From an uncultured Kiloniellales bacterium (lineage in GTDB: Bacteria; Pseudomonadota; Alphaproteobacteria; Kiloniellales; JAKSDN01): a DNA stretch of 6,453 nucleotides. This document shows positions 1 to 5,508 of this stretch, in pieces (position 1 is the stretch's first letter; each line of letters begins with the position of its first letter). A program made the position numbers and the translations under genes. The stretch spans positions 1 to 6,453 of the forward strand of contig CALJXB010000098.1 in the NCBI GenBank assembly GCA_937974415.1. Direction: 5' to 3'. The notes below the pieces were generated by a model. That model was given only the letters and a program-made list of their open reading frames with translations. It had not been told where the DNA came from and ran no database searches.

Positions 1-896
1 CCCTTTTGCAGGTGGCCCAAGCGCTTGTCCTGGGCCCGGGCCAGCTTCTTGTAAGTGGCGGCGATGGCATCGAAGGTCTCGACCACTTGCGGCAGCAGGG
101 CCTGTTCCATGGCAGTCGGGCTGAGGTTAGTTTCTTCTTCCTCATCGGCTTCGCCCTGTCCCTCATCAGAGGTCGCCTCCTCCGAATCATCCTCGGAGTC
201 CTGCTTGGCGCCGGTTTTCGCCGAGTCCTTGGAGGCAGTCTTATCCGTGGCCTTCCCGACCGGCTTGCTGCCGTTTTTCCGCTCGGTCTCTGCCAGCTCT
301 GCCACGGCCTCGGCCATCTCGTTCTCGCTCGGATCGGATTTGTAAGTGGCATTGAGATCGATAATGTCGCGCAGCAGGATCTTGCCGCTCAGCAAGGCGG
401 CCCGCCAATCCAGCAGCGCTTGAATGGTCAAGGGACTTTCGCAGATGCCGCCGATCATCTTCTCCCGGCCGGCCTCGATCCGCTTGGCGATGGCGATCTC
501 GCCTTCGCGGGACAGGAGCTCGACCGCGCCCATCTCGCGCAGGTACATGCGCACAGGATCGTCGGTACGCCCGATGTCCTTGTCACCGAGATTGCCGGTC
601 GGTTGGATGGAGATATTTTTCTCTTCCGCGCTTCTTACGGAATCGTCGTGCTCGTTGCTCTCGATGACGGTGATGCCCATCTCCGAAAGCGCGGCCATGC
701 TGTCCTCGATCTGCTCCGAAGACATTTGGTCCGGCGGCAAGAACTGGTTCAACTCTTCGTAGGTGATGTAACCGCGTTCCTTGGCGCGCTGGATCAACTT
801 CTTGGTCGCCTCACTGCTCGCGTCCATGAGTGGGCAATCGCACGTCTCTTCGCGGTTTTCCGTCATTTCAGTCATTTCGCTGGCCTTGCTCGCCAT
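1..896 (-). CDS. rpoD: RNA polymerase primary sigma factor RpoD (sigma-70), N-terminal part, truncated by window edge
   Basis: This is the housekeeping sigma factor, which directs core RNA polymerase to -10/-35 promoters. 298 codons are visible and the C-terminal regions 2-4 lie beyond the left edge. Region 1.1 spans about residues 28-80 (KKLIQRAKERGYITYEELN, then SSEQIEDSMAALSEMGI). Region 1.2 spans about 112-147 (DDPVRMYLREMG, then LLSREGEIAIAKRIEAGRE). The non-conserved region follows, with CESPLTIQALLDW at 152-164 and LLRDIIDLNATY at 174-185. A Lys/Ser/Ala then strongly acidic low-complexity stretch lies at about 205-256. I chose the ATG at 894-896 because it has an AGGGG ribosome-binding site nine bases upstream (906-910) and gives a leader like that of alphaproteobacterial RpoD. 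An in-frame ATG at 825-827 would remove 23 residues. The short leader contains an unusual Cys-Asp-Cys. dnaG, often next to rpoD in alphaproteobacteria, is not upstream here. Confidence 0.97.
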   Translation of the reverse strand, partial: MASKASEMTEMTENREETCDCPLMDASSEATKKLIQRAKERGYITYEELNQFLPPDQMSSEQIEDSMAALSEMGITVIESNEHDDSVRSAEEKNISIQPTGNLGDKDIGRTDDPVRMYLREMGAVELLSREGEIAIAKRIEAGREKMIGGICESPLTIQALLDWRAALLSGKILLRDIIDLNATYKSDPSENEMAEAVAELAETERKNGSKPVGKATDKTASKDSAKTGAKQDSEDDSEEATSDEGQGEADEEEETNLSPTAMEQALLPQVVETFDAIAATYKKLARAQDKRLGHLQK

Positions 897-1019
897 TCGC
901 TCCCGCCCCTAGGTCAGGCCCCCAAAAAGTAAACGAACATCTTCCCCTCCCACTTGTCCTGCACCCGTGCGCTGCGGTCCTGGGTCAAGTTTCCTCAGGG
1001 ATGGTTGACCCGCCCAGGT

Positions 1020-1109
1020 ATCCACCTACACATCGCTGTCCACCCAGGCGACATCATCGTTGAGGACGAGAACATCTATGGGCGCGGTGTCAACTTGGCG
1101 GCGCGGGTC
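1020..1109 (+). pseudogene. Remnant of a class III adenylate/guanylate cyclase catalytic domain
   Basis: About 30 codons match the core of bacterial class III nucleotide cyclases. The peptide contains GDIIVEDENIYGRGVN followed by LAARV, the equivalent of the family pattern GD-V-V-x(3)-D-x-YG-x-x-VN-x-AAR. The eight-residue spacing between GD and YG is preserved. In intact enzymes, which make cAMP and are usually several hundred residues long, this block lies in the catalytic domain and is followed by a conserved LE-x-LAEPGG segment. That segment is absent: after LAARV the frame gives unrelated sequence. Upstream of about 1020 none of the three frames shows the rest of the domain. I therefore read it as a fragment left by deletion or rearrangement. 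An ORF from ATG 954 to 1184 includes it, but most of that ORF resembles nothing I recognise. Confidence 0.7.
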
Positions 1110-1353
1110 GTGAAATGCGTTCTAGCTCACCCGCGATGTCGTGGTTCAGCCGCCCATCGCCCACGTGGCGAAGTGCCGCCATGAAGGCAGTTAGGTCGTT
1201 CTCCTTCGCAGCCCTGTAAACGGGATGATTCTCAGGCAGCCGCGCACTTAGGAACGGCATCATGGGCTCAAAGTCGAACTGCCCCATCGTGGGCGCGCAT
1301 ACCTTTCGCGGACGAGGGCTCCTCGGCGCGCGCTTGAATTTTCTCTTTCGCAT
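1090..1353 (-). CDS. Hypothetical protein of about 87 residues, possibly a gene fragment
   Basis: I do not recognise this ORF. From the ATG at 1351-1353, with GGAAG two bases and GGAC about eight bases upstream, it starts with a very basic segment (MRKRKFKRAPRSPRPRK) and continues with a more ordinary part, including FLSARLPENHPVYRAAKEND and HVGDGRLNHDIAGELERI, with helix-like amino-acid alternation. The open frame extends further upstream to a TTG at 1413, but no ribosome-binding site supports that start. The last six codons read through the complement of the cyclase remnant, so the original C-terminus may have been replaced at a junction near 1110. It could equally be a chance open frame in GC-rich DNA. 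Confidence 0.3.
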   Translation of the reverse strand: MRKRKFKRAPRSPRPRKVCAPTMGQFDFEPMMPFLSARLPENHPVYRAAKENDLTAFMAALRHVGDGRLNHDIAGELERISRPAPPS

Positions 1354-1467
1354 TCTTCCGTCCAAAAGTTCACATTCGGTTCGAGCGACGACCTTATGCC
1401 AGCCAAGACTCAACGGCCGCCGCCGGCATCCAGCTTCGTTAGATGGCGTAGATTTTCGAAGCGCAGC

Positions 1468-1620
1468 TCAGTTAACCGCCGTCGCATCAACAAGATACGC
1501 CGCGATTCCGCACAACATTCCTATCGCAAGTAAGTACGATGGCCGGAGCCTGCAAGCGCCGACTGGTCGATTCTGGAGCTGCCCTAGGTTTCGCACGAGC
1601 CTATAGGCCTCGCTCTGCAT
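1468..1620 (-). CDS. Possible small membrane protein of 50 residues
   Basis: An ATG-started ORF begins 31 bases after the stop of the TVP38-family gene, on the same strand. The first half is polar and basic (MQSEAYRLVRNLGQLQNR). The second half holds one hydrophobic stretch, YLLAIGMLCGIAAYLV at about residues 29-44, long enough for a single membrane helix, ending shortly before TGA. No clear Shine-Dalgarno sequence precedes the ATG. The frame stays open after the TGA and runs into the ORF at 1090-1353, so both could be pieces of one decayed frame. I do not recognise a family. Confidence 0.25.
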   Translation of the reverse strand: MQSEAYRLVRNLGQLQNRPVGACRLRPSYLLAIGMLCGIAAYLVDATAVN

Positions 1621-1651
1621 CAGCGCTTGGTGGACCGATCTCGGATTCCCT

Positions 1652-2380
1652 TTACTTGCGAGACTCCCGCTCGTTCAGTGCCCGGCGGGCGAGGCGCGCG
1701 ACATAGACGGCAACAACCACAGCGACGACCAGACCGACGCCATACATAGCCCATTCGACGTTCGATCGTGCCGCGCTACGAGAGCCCAGCGTCGCCAAAT
1801 CAGCGGCGAGCGAACCGATATAGACGTTGGTCACGGTGATCGGAATGAGACCGAACAGCGTCCCCAGCACGAAGTTTGAAAGGGAAAACCGCGAAATGCC
1901 GAAGAAATAGTTCGACAGCTTGAACGGGAAGAAGGGAACCATGCGAGTAAGAAGCACCACTTTCCATTCGTCGCGGCCAACGCGTTCATCGAGGATGGCG
2001 AAACTTGGATGACGTTCGAAGAAGCCTGCCAATCGGGCGCCAAAATAATGGCGTGAGATCAGCCGAGCGGTGAGAAAGGCGACCGTCGCTCCCAGGGTTC
2101 CGGCGACGATGACAAGCAGCGAGCCTTTTACGATACCGAACAGGAAACCTGCACCCAGGGTAAAGAGCATTCCCGGCAACAGCAGGATGACAATCACCGC
2201 GTAAACGATTATGAAAACGGCGGGGCCCCAGAACGCATGGGAGTCAACCCACTTCAATAGCGCCAGCACATGCGGTTCGGCCTCTAAAAATGCAACGCAG
2301 GTCAGCAAGACCGCCGCCAGTAGTATGCTGAGGGCAATCGAAACCTCGACGGCAAACCTGTGCACGAACGGATTCTGCAT
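1652..2380 (-). CDS. TVP38/TMEM64 family (DedA-like, SNARE-associated domain) inner membrane protein
   Basis: A 242-residue integral membrane protein if started at ATG 2378-2380. Members of this family carry the VTT (SNARE-associated/DedA) domain and are thought to act in lipid transport or membrane homeostasis; the substrate cannot be read from sequence. Hydrophobic segments lie at about 12-32, 50-69, 72-106, 165-190 and 211-230. Family hallmarks are LLLPGMLFTLGAGFLFG (66-82), GTLGATVAFLTARLISR (94-110) and VPFFPFKLSNYFFGISRFS (148-166), with the GTLFGLIPIT block at 173-182. The C-terminus is basic. The open frame extends upstream to a GTG at 2471-2473, but the added 31 residues are polar and non-conserved, so I prefer the ATG immediately before the first helix. 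Its ribosome-binding site is weak (AGAGA). The gene lies downstream of the lysine-type operon across a 318-base gap and probably has its own promoter. Confidence 0.92.
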   Translation of the reverse strand: MQNPFVHRFAVEVSIALSILLAAVLLTCVAFLEAEPHVLALLKWVDSHAFWGPAVFIIVYAVIVILLLPGMLFTLGAGFLFGIVKGSLLVIVAGTLGATVAFLTARLISRHYFGARLAGFFERHPSFAILDERVGRDEWKVVLLTRMVPFFPFKLSNYFFGISRFSLSNFVLGTLFGLIPITVTNVYIGSLAADLATLGSRSAARSNVEWAMYGVGLVVAVVVAVYVARLARRALNERESRK

Positions 2381-2400
2381 CTTGCATCTCTTGCCCAACT

Positions 2401-2418
2401 CGTCGGCGCGAGCCGACG
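2401..2418. repeat. Perfect 7-bp inverted repeat with GCGA tetraloop
   Basis: CGTCGGC-GCGA-GCCGACG forms a perfect seven-base-pair GC-rich stem with a four-base loop. In the minus-strand transcript it lies 20 bases before the chosen TVP38 start codon (loop UCGC), so it could affect translation initiation; in a plus-strand transcript the loop would be a GNRA tetraloop. It has no T tract on either side, so it is not an intrinsic terminator. Confidence 0.6.
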
Positions 2419-2515
2419 TATGGCGTCCAAACCTCAGCGAGGTCATGTAGTATTCTGGCAAGCGACGCCACACGCGGGCGCATTACCAACTTGGGAAAGC
2501 GGACGCCCTGATCTG

Positions 2516-2537
2516 GGACAGTCTCGATATTCTGTCC
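2516..2537. repeat. Inverted repeat GGACAG-N10-CTGTCC
   Basis: Six-base arms (2516-2521 and 2532-2537) flank a ten-base spacer. It lies 22 bases from the TATATATA tract, on the side of the TVP38-family gene, so it could be an operator or leader hairpin. This is a sequence observation only; no known regulator motif is recognised. Confidence 0.4.
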
Positions 2538-2698
2538 GGTCGGTGAAAGTCGAAAATCTATATATAACCGGGTTTGATACCAGATAATGTTGCCCTCTTC
2601 TCTATCAAGATGCGGCACACAGAAAGGCTTATCGATGTCGAAAAGCAGACTGCTGCATTCGAGCGGTAAGACGGAGAAGTCGGGAAGCGCCTCGGTCC

Positions 2699-3790
2699 CT
2701 ATCCGGCACTGCCTCCGTGCGTCGCCTCGTAATGGCGGCCGTTGCGGGTTCGCAGGAACGGGTCGAGCGGGATGCTTTCTTGCTTGAGAAACCCGGTGGC
2801 CGGCAGATCTCCCTGATTGACCATCTCGATCACGGCGCAGACAGAGGCGGACGTCGTCCAGGCGATGGCGCGCCAAAAGCGGCCCGAGATCTCGATCGGG
2901 TAGTAGGAGCGGACGTATTCCTTCCGCAGCAGGCGCCCGTCGACGATGCCCTCCGCTGAGACGTGAATATGCACGACGTCGTCGTCGACGGGCGGTTTCG
3001 CATGGGTCAGGATCTCGCCGGCGAGGTCGCGCTTCTCCCGCATCAGCAACTCATGAAAGAAGAAGTTCATCAGCTCCACATGTCCTGGGTAGCGCAGCGA
3101 CTTGTAGTCGAGGTTCTCAACGCGCCCCAAATAGGTCTCACACATGGTGCCCAGGCCGCCGGAGGTGGTGAACGCCTCCAACCGGTTTCCGTTGACGTAG
3201 ATCTTCTCGACCCACTCCATGGGCGAGACCCATTTATGCTGCCCCTCTTCGATGACCTCGCAGTCGTTGAGATATTCGTTTACCACCCCCTCGGGTGACC
3301 AGTTGAAGGCGTAGCCCAATAAGCCGGTTGGATGTTGCGGTAGCGCACCGACCCTGAGTTTGATGGAGCGAACCTGCTCGAACTGCTCGGCGAGATGCGC
3401 GCCGATGATGCCGACCAGACCCGGCGCCAGACCGCACTGCGGCGCCATCACGCCTTTCGACGTCCTGCTCATCTCCAGGATCGCCTTGGTGGTGGGCACG
3501 TCCTCGGTCAGATCGAAGTAATGCAGTCCCAGCCGGTGTGCCGCGGTCGCAACGCCGACATTCAGATGATAGGGTAGACACGACAGGATCGCGTCGAAGC
3601 CGCCGCAAAGCGCCTCGACCTCGCTTTCGGTGGCAGCGGATTTTTGCTCGATCCGAAAGGGCAATTCGTCCTGCGGTGCATGCACGTCGAAGCCGGTGAC
3701 GTCCAGGCCTGTCTCGTGCAGCAGCACCGCGGCGAGCGTGCCGACCTTGCCCAGGCCGAGCACGGCGACGCGTTTGATTTTCTGGCTCAC
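2699..3790 (-). CDS. Saccharopine dehydrogenase family oxidoreductase (363 aa), probable lysine catabolism
   Basis: Members of this family use NAD(P) to interconvert saccharopine with an aldehyde (or lysine) plus glutamate or 2-oxoglutarate. The N-terminal Rossmann fold is clear: VAVLGLGKVG with GxGxxG at residues 12-17, an acidic residue after beta-2 (GFDVHAP, 33-39), and DAILSCLPYHLN at 66-77. The family's LTEDVPTTK (94-102) and APQCGLAPGLVGI (116-128) blocks follow. The C-terminal catalytic/dimerisation domain includes GYAFNWSPEGVVNEY (159-173), TSGGLGTM (209-216) and SLRYPGHVELM (231-241). The GTG start (3788-3790) is supported by GAGGA six bases upstream, which overlaps the TGA of the preceding aldehyde dehydrogenase gene, so the two are co-transcribed and probably translationally coupled. 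The pairing suggests it forms alpha-aminoadipate semialdehyde for the partner enzyme. It lacks a fused lysine-ketoglutarate reductase domain. The substrate is inferred; related enzymes act on other opine-like amines. Confidence 0.9.
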   Translation of the reverse strand: MSQKIKRVAVLGLGKVGTLAAVLLHETGLDVTGFDVHAPQDELPFRIEQKSAATESEVEALCGGFDAILSCLPYHLNVGVATAAHRLGLHYFDLTEDVPTTKAILEMSRTSKGVMAPQCGLAPGLVGIIGAHLAEQFEQVRSIKLRVGALPQHPTGLLGYAFNWSPEGVVNEYLNDCEVIEEGQHKWVSPMEWVEKIYVNGNRLEAFTTSGGLGTMCETYLGRVENLDYKSLRYPGHVELMNFFFHELLMREKRDLAGEILTHAKPPVDDDVVHIHVSAEGIVDGRLLRKEYVRSYYPIEISGRFWRAIAWTTSASVCAVIEMVNQGDLPATGFLKQESIPLDPFLRTRNGRHYEATHGGSAG

Positions 3791-3796
3791 GCTTGA

Positions 3797-3801
3797 TCCT
3801 C
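3797..3801 (-). promoter_or_regulatory. Ribosome-binding site supporting a GTG start, overlapping the upstream stop
   Basis: GAGGA lies six bases before the GTG start of the saccharopine dehydrogenase-like gene and shares bases with the TGA stop (3800-3802) of the aldehyde dehydrogenase gene. This decides the GTG start and suggests translational coupling. Confidence 0.7.
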
Positions 3802-5299
3802 AGATTTCAAACTTGATGCCCTGGGCGAGCGGCAACTCGCGTGAATAGTTCACCGTGTTGGTTTGCCGGCGCATGTAGCCTTTCCAAGCGTCGGAGCCGG
3901 ACTCGCGGCCGCCGCCCGTTTCTTTCTCGCCGCCGAAGGCGCCACCGATCTCTGCGCCGGACGGACCGATATTGACATTGGCGATACCGCAATCGGAACC
4001 CGTCGCCGAGAGAAACGTCTCGGTCTCGCGCACGTCGGTCGAGAAGATACAGGAGGAGAGGCCCTGCGGCACGTCATTGTGCATGGCGATCGCGTCGGAC
4101 AGGGCGCGATACTTCATCGCATAGAGGATCGGTGCAAAGGTCTCCTGGCGGACGATGTCCGTCTGGCCCGGCATCTCGACAATCGCCGGCCGCACGTAGT
4201 GCGCATTGGGAAACTGATTCTCGAGCACGCGGCCGCCCCCATGGACCGTGCCCCCCTCCGCCTGGGCCTGCTCGATCCCGCGCGCCATGCCGTCATAGGC
4301 CGGCCCGTCGATGAGCGGCCCGACCAGCGTGCCGTCGCCCAGCGGATCGCCAATCGGCAGGGTCTCATAGGCCGTCTTCAGGCGCGGGACCAGCTGATCG
4401 TAAACGTCCTCATGCACGATAAGGCGGCGGAGCGAGGTGCAGCGCTGGCCTGTGGTGCCGACGGCGGAGAACACGATCGCGCGAAGCGCCATTTCCATAT
4501 CGGCCGACGGCGCCACGATCATCGCGTTGTTGCCGCCGAGCTCCAGAATGGTGCGGCCGAACCGTTCGGCCACCTTTGGGCCCACCGCGCGCCCCATGCG
4601 GGTAGAGCCGGTGGCCGAGATGATCGGCAGATCCCGGCTCTCCACCAGGATCTCGCCACCATCGCGCTCGCTCACGACGACCTGCAGCAATCCGTCGGGC
4701 GCGTCGCCGAACTTCGCCAGAGCTTTCTCGAAGATCTTCAAGGTTGCCAGCGCACACGACGGGGTCTTTTCCGAAGGCTTCCAGATCACCGGGTCCCCAC
4801 AGACCAGCGCCAGCGCCGCGTTCCACGCCCAGGGCGCCACGGGGAAGTTGAAGGCGGTGATCACGCCGCACAGGCCCATCGGATGCCAGGTCTCGCGCAT
4901 CGAATGGCCCGGGCGCTCGGACGCGATAGTGAGCCCATAGAGCTGGCGCGAGAGGCCAACCGCGAAATCGCAGATATCAATCATCTCCTGCACTTCGCCG
5001 AGACCTTCTTGCAGGATCTTGCCGCATTCGAGGGTGACCAGGCGGCCCAGGTTCTCCTTCTCCGTACGGAGCTCCTCACCGAACAGACGCACCAACTCGC
5101 CGCGTCGCGGGGCCGGAACGGTCCGCCAGGCCTGGAACGCTTTGACGCCCTTGGCGATCATCGCGCCCACCTCCTCGGCCGAGTGCATCTTCAACCGGGC
5201 GATCTCCGCGCCGTCGATCGGCGTGTGGACGGCGAGCGTTCCGCCGGTGATTTCGGCATCCATAAGGCCGTTGGCCGCGAGAATGTCGGCATGCGCCAT
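3800..5299 (-). CDS. amaB: ALDH7 (antiquitin-like) alpha-aminoadipate semialdehyde / L-piperidine-6-carboxylate dehydrogenase
   Basis: A 499-residue NAD(P)-dependent aldehyde dehydrogenase of full family length. It should oxidise alpha-aminoadipate 6-semialdehyde (in equilibrium with piperideine-6-carboxylate) to alpha-aminoadipate in lysine breakdown. Motifs in order: FNFPVAPWAWNAALALVCGD (150-169) with Asn151 of the oxyanion hole; WKPSEKTP (173-180) for the cofactor; GSTRMG (231-236); ELGGNNAMI (253-261) with the general base Glu253; GTTGQRCTSLRRL (281-293) with the nucleophile Cys287; ETFAPILY (386-393). The tail GSDCGIANVNI, SGAEIGGAFGGEKETGGGRE and LPLAQGIKFE closely resembles human ALDH7A1 and separates this group from other aldehyde dehydrogenases. 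The ATG start has AGGAGG at 5310-5315. It is the first gene of the operon; the next gene starts nine bases after its stop. The symbol follows Pseudomonas usage for this activity; substrate identity is inferred from the family. Confidence 0.95.
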   Translation of the reverse strand: MAHADILAANGLMDAEITGGTLAVHTPIDGAEIARLKMHSAEEVGAMIAKGVKAFQAWRTVPAPRRGELVRLFGEELRTEKENLGRLVTLECGKILQEGLGEVQEMIDICDFAVGLSRQLYGLTIASERPGHSMRETWHPMGLCGVITAFNFPVAPWAWNAALALVCGDPVIWKPSEKTPSCALATLKIFEKALAKFGDAPDGLLQVVVSERDGGEILVESRDLPIISATGSTRMGRAVGPKVAERFGRTILELGGNNAMIVAPSADMEMALRAIVFSAVGTTGQRCTSLRRLIVHEDVYDQLVPRLKTAYETLPIGDPLGDGTLVGPLIDGPAYDGMARGIEQAQAEGGTVHGGGRVLENQFPNAHYVRPAIVEMPGQTDIVRQETFAPILYAMKYRALSDAIAMHNDVPQGLSSCIFSTDVRETETFLSATGSDCGIANVNIGPSGAEIGGAFGGEKETGGGRESGSDAWKGYMRRQTNTVNYSRELPLAQGIKFEI

Positions 5300-5309
5300 G
5301 GCGTTGCTC

Positions 5310-5315
5310 CCTCCT
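5310..5315 (-). promoter_or_regulatory. Strong Shine-Dalgarno of the aldehyde dehydrogenase gene
   Basis: A consensus AGGAGG lies ten bases before the ATG at 5297-5299 and continues as AGGAGGGAG. It confirms the start and suggests efficient translation of the first gene of the operon. Confidence 0.8.
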
Positions 5316-5350
5316 AATGTCGATGCGCCGCGATCTTGCGAGTACGCAGA

Positions 5351-5378
5351 CTTATCACCTCACGAGGTCATGGTCCAA
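5351..5378 (-). promoter_or_regulatory. Candidate operon promoter with a palindromic operator in its spacer
   Basis: Read on the minus strand, TTGGAC (5373-5378) and GATAAG (5351-5356) are separated by 16 bases and partly match the -35 and -10 consensus (3/6 and 4/6). Twelve bases of the spacer (5357-5368) form the inverted repeat ACCTC-AC-GAGGT. Transcription would begin near 5344, giving a leader of about 45 bases before the aldehyde dehydrogenase ATG. A repressor bound to the palindrome would block the promoter directly. Both boxes are weak matches, so this is a hypothesis; no regulator gene is in the window. Confidence 0.35.
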
Positions 5379-5508
5379 GACGAGAAGGACGAGAACGCGC
5401 GCTTCTTGTGGGCTAAGGCGCGAAAGCAACCACAGAGAAAGGCGCACAAACAACTATCTAGGTTCGCGATCTGCTGTTCGCAAACAAAACGCGAGAGTCA
5501 GATATGGG

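Larger units (their letters stand above)
897..1651. other. Gene-poor stretch with decayed fragments between rpoD and the TVP38 gene
   Basis: About 755 bases with no convincing intact gene. It contains a short plus-strand adenylate cyclase fragment (1020-1109), a minus-strand ORF of unknown identity (1090-1353) and a 50-codon minus-strand ORF (1468-1620), each listed separately. I found no tRNA, no clear transposase and no obvious terminal inverted repeats. The rpoD promoter should lie at the left end of this stretch, but no good -35/-10 pair stands out. Fragments in opposite orientations abutting each other suggest old rearrangement or deletion; that is inference. Confidence 0.6.
2381..2698. 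other. Intergenic leader of the TVP38-family gene with inverted repeats
   Basis: About 318 bases between the saccharopine dehydrogenase-like stop and the TVP38-family start. Two inverted repeats (2401-2418 and 2516-2537) are listed separately. An AT-rich TATATATA tract at 2559-2566 stands out from the GC-rich surroundings. Read on the minus strand, TATATA (2559-2564) with TTATCT (2582-2587) 17 bases upstream is a weak sigma-70 promoter candidate for the membrane-protein gene. The minus strand is open in one long frame across the region, but that peptide shows no family I recognise. No strong terminator is visible after the operon; a four-base-pair stem near 2650 followed by four T is too weak to call. 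Confidence 0.4.

Noticed and set aside
6..932. A 308-codon open frame on the plus strand
   Set aside because: It is antisense to rpoD, which carries clear region 1.1 and 1.2 motifs. The antisense translation shows no family.
914..1000. A 26-codon minus-strand open stretch just upstream of rpoD, ending WEGKMFVYFLGA
   Set aside because: It looks protein-like at its end but is too short, has no supported start and matches no family I can name. It could be the tail of another decayed gene.
1262..1606. A 114-codon plus-strand open frame
   Set aside because: No recognised motif, unconvincing composition, and it overlaps minus-strand ORFs that are themselves weak.
2381..2473. Upstream GTG start adding 31 residues to the TVP38-family protein
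   Set aside because: The extension is polar and non-conserved in character, no ribosome-binding site precedes the GTG, and the extension would run through the GC-rich hairpin.
2640..2660. Possible intrinsic terminator after the operon (AGCA-GTC-TGCT followed by TTTT on the minus strand)
   Set aside because: The stem has only four base pairs and the T tract only four bases, so it falls short of a credible terminator.
2244..2876. A 210-codon minus-strand open frame bridging the intergenic region
   Set aside because: Both ends overlap real genes out of frame and the middle part shows no recognised motif. The frame probably stays open by chance.
3863..5317. A 484-codon open frame on the plus strand
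   Set aside because: It is fully antisense to the ALDH7 gene, whose motifs and catalytic residues are unmistakable. The antisense protein is rich in Arg, His and Ala with no recognisable domain, as expected for a GC-rich shadow frame.
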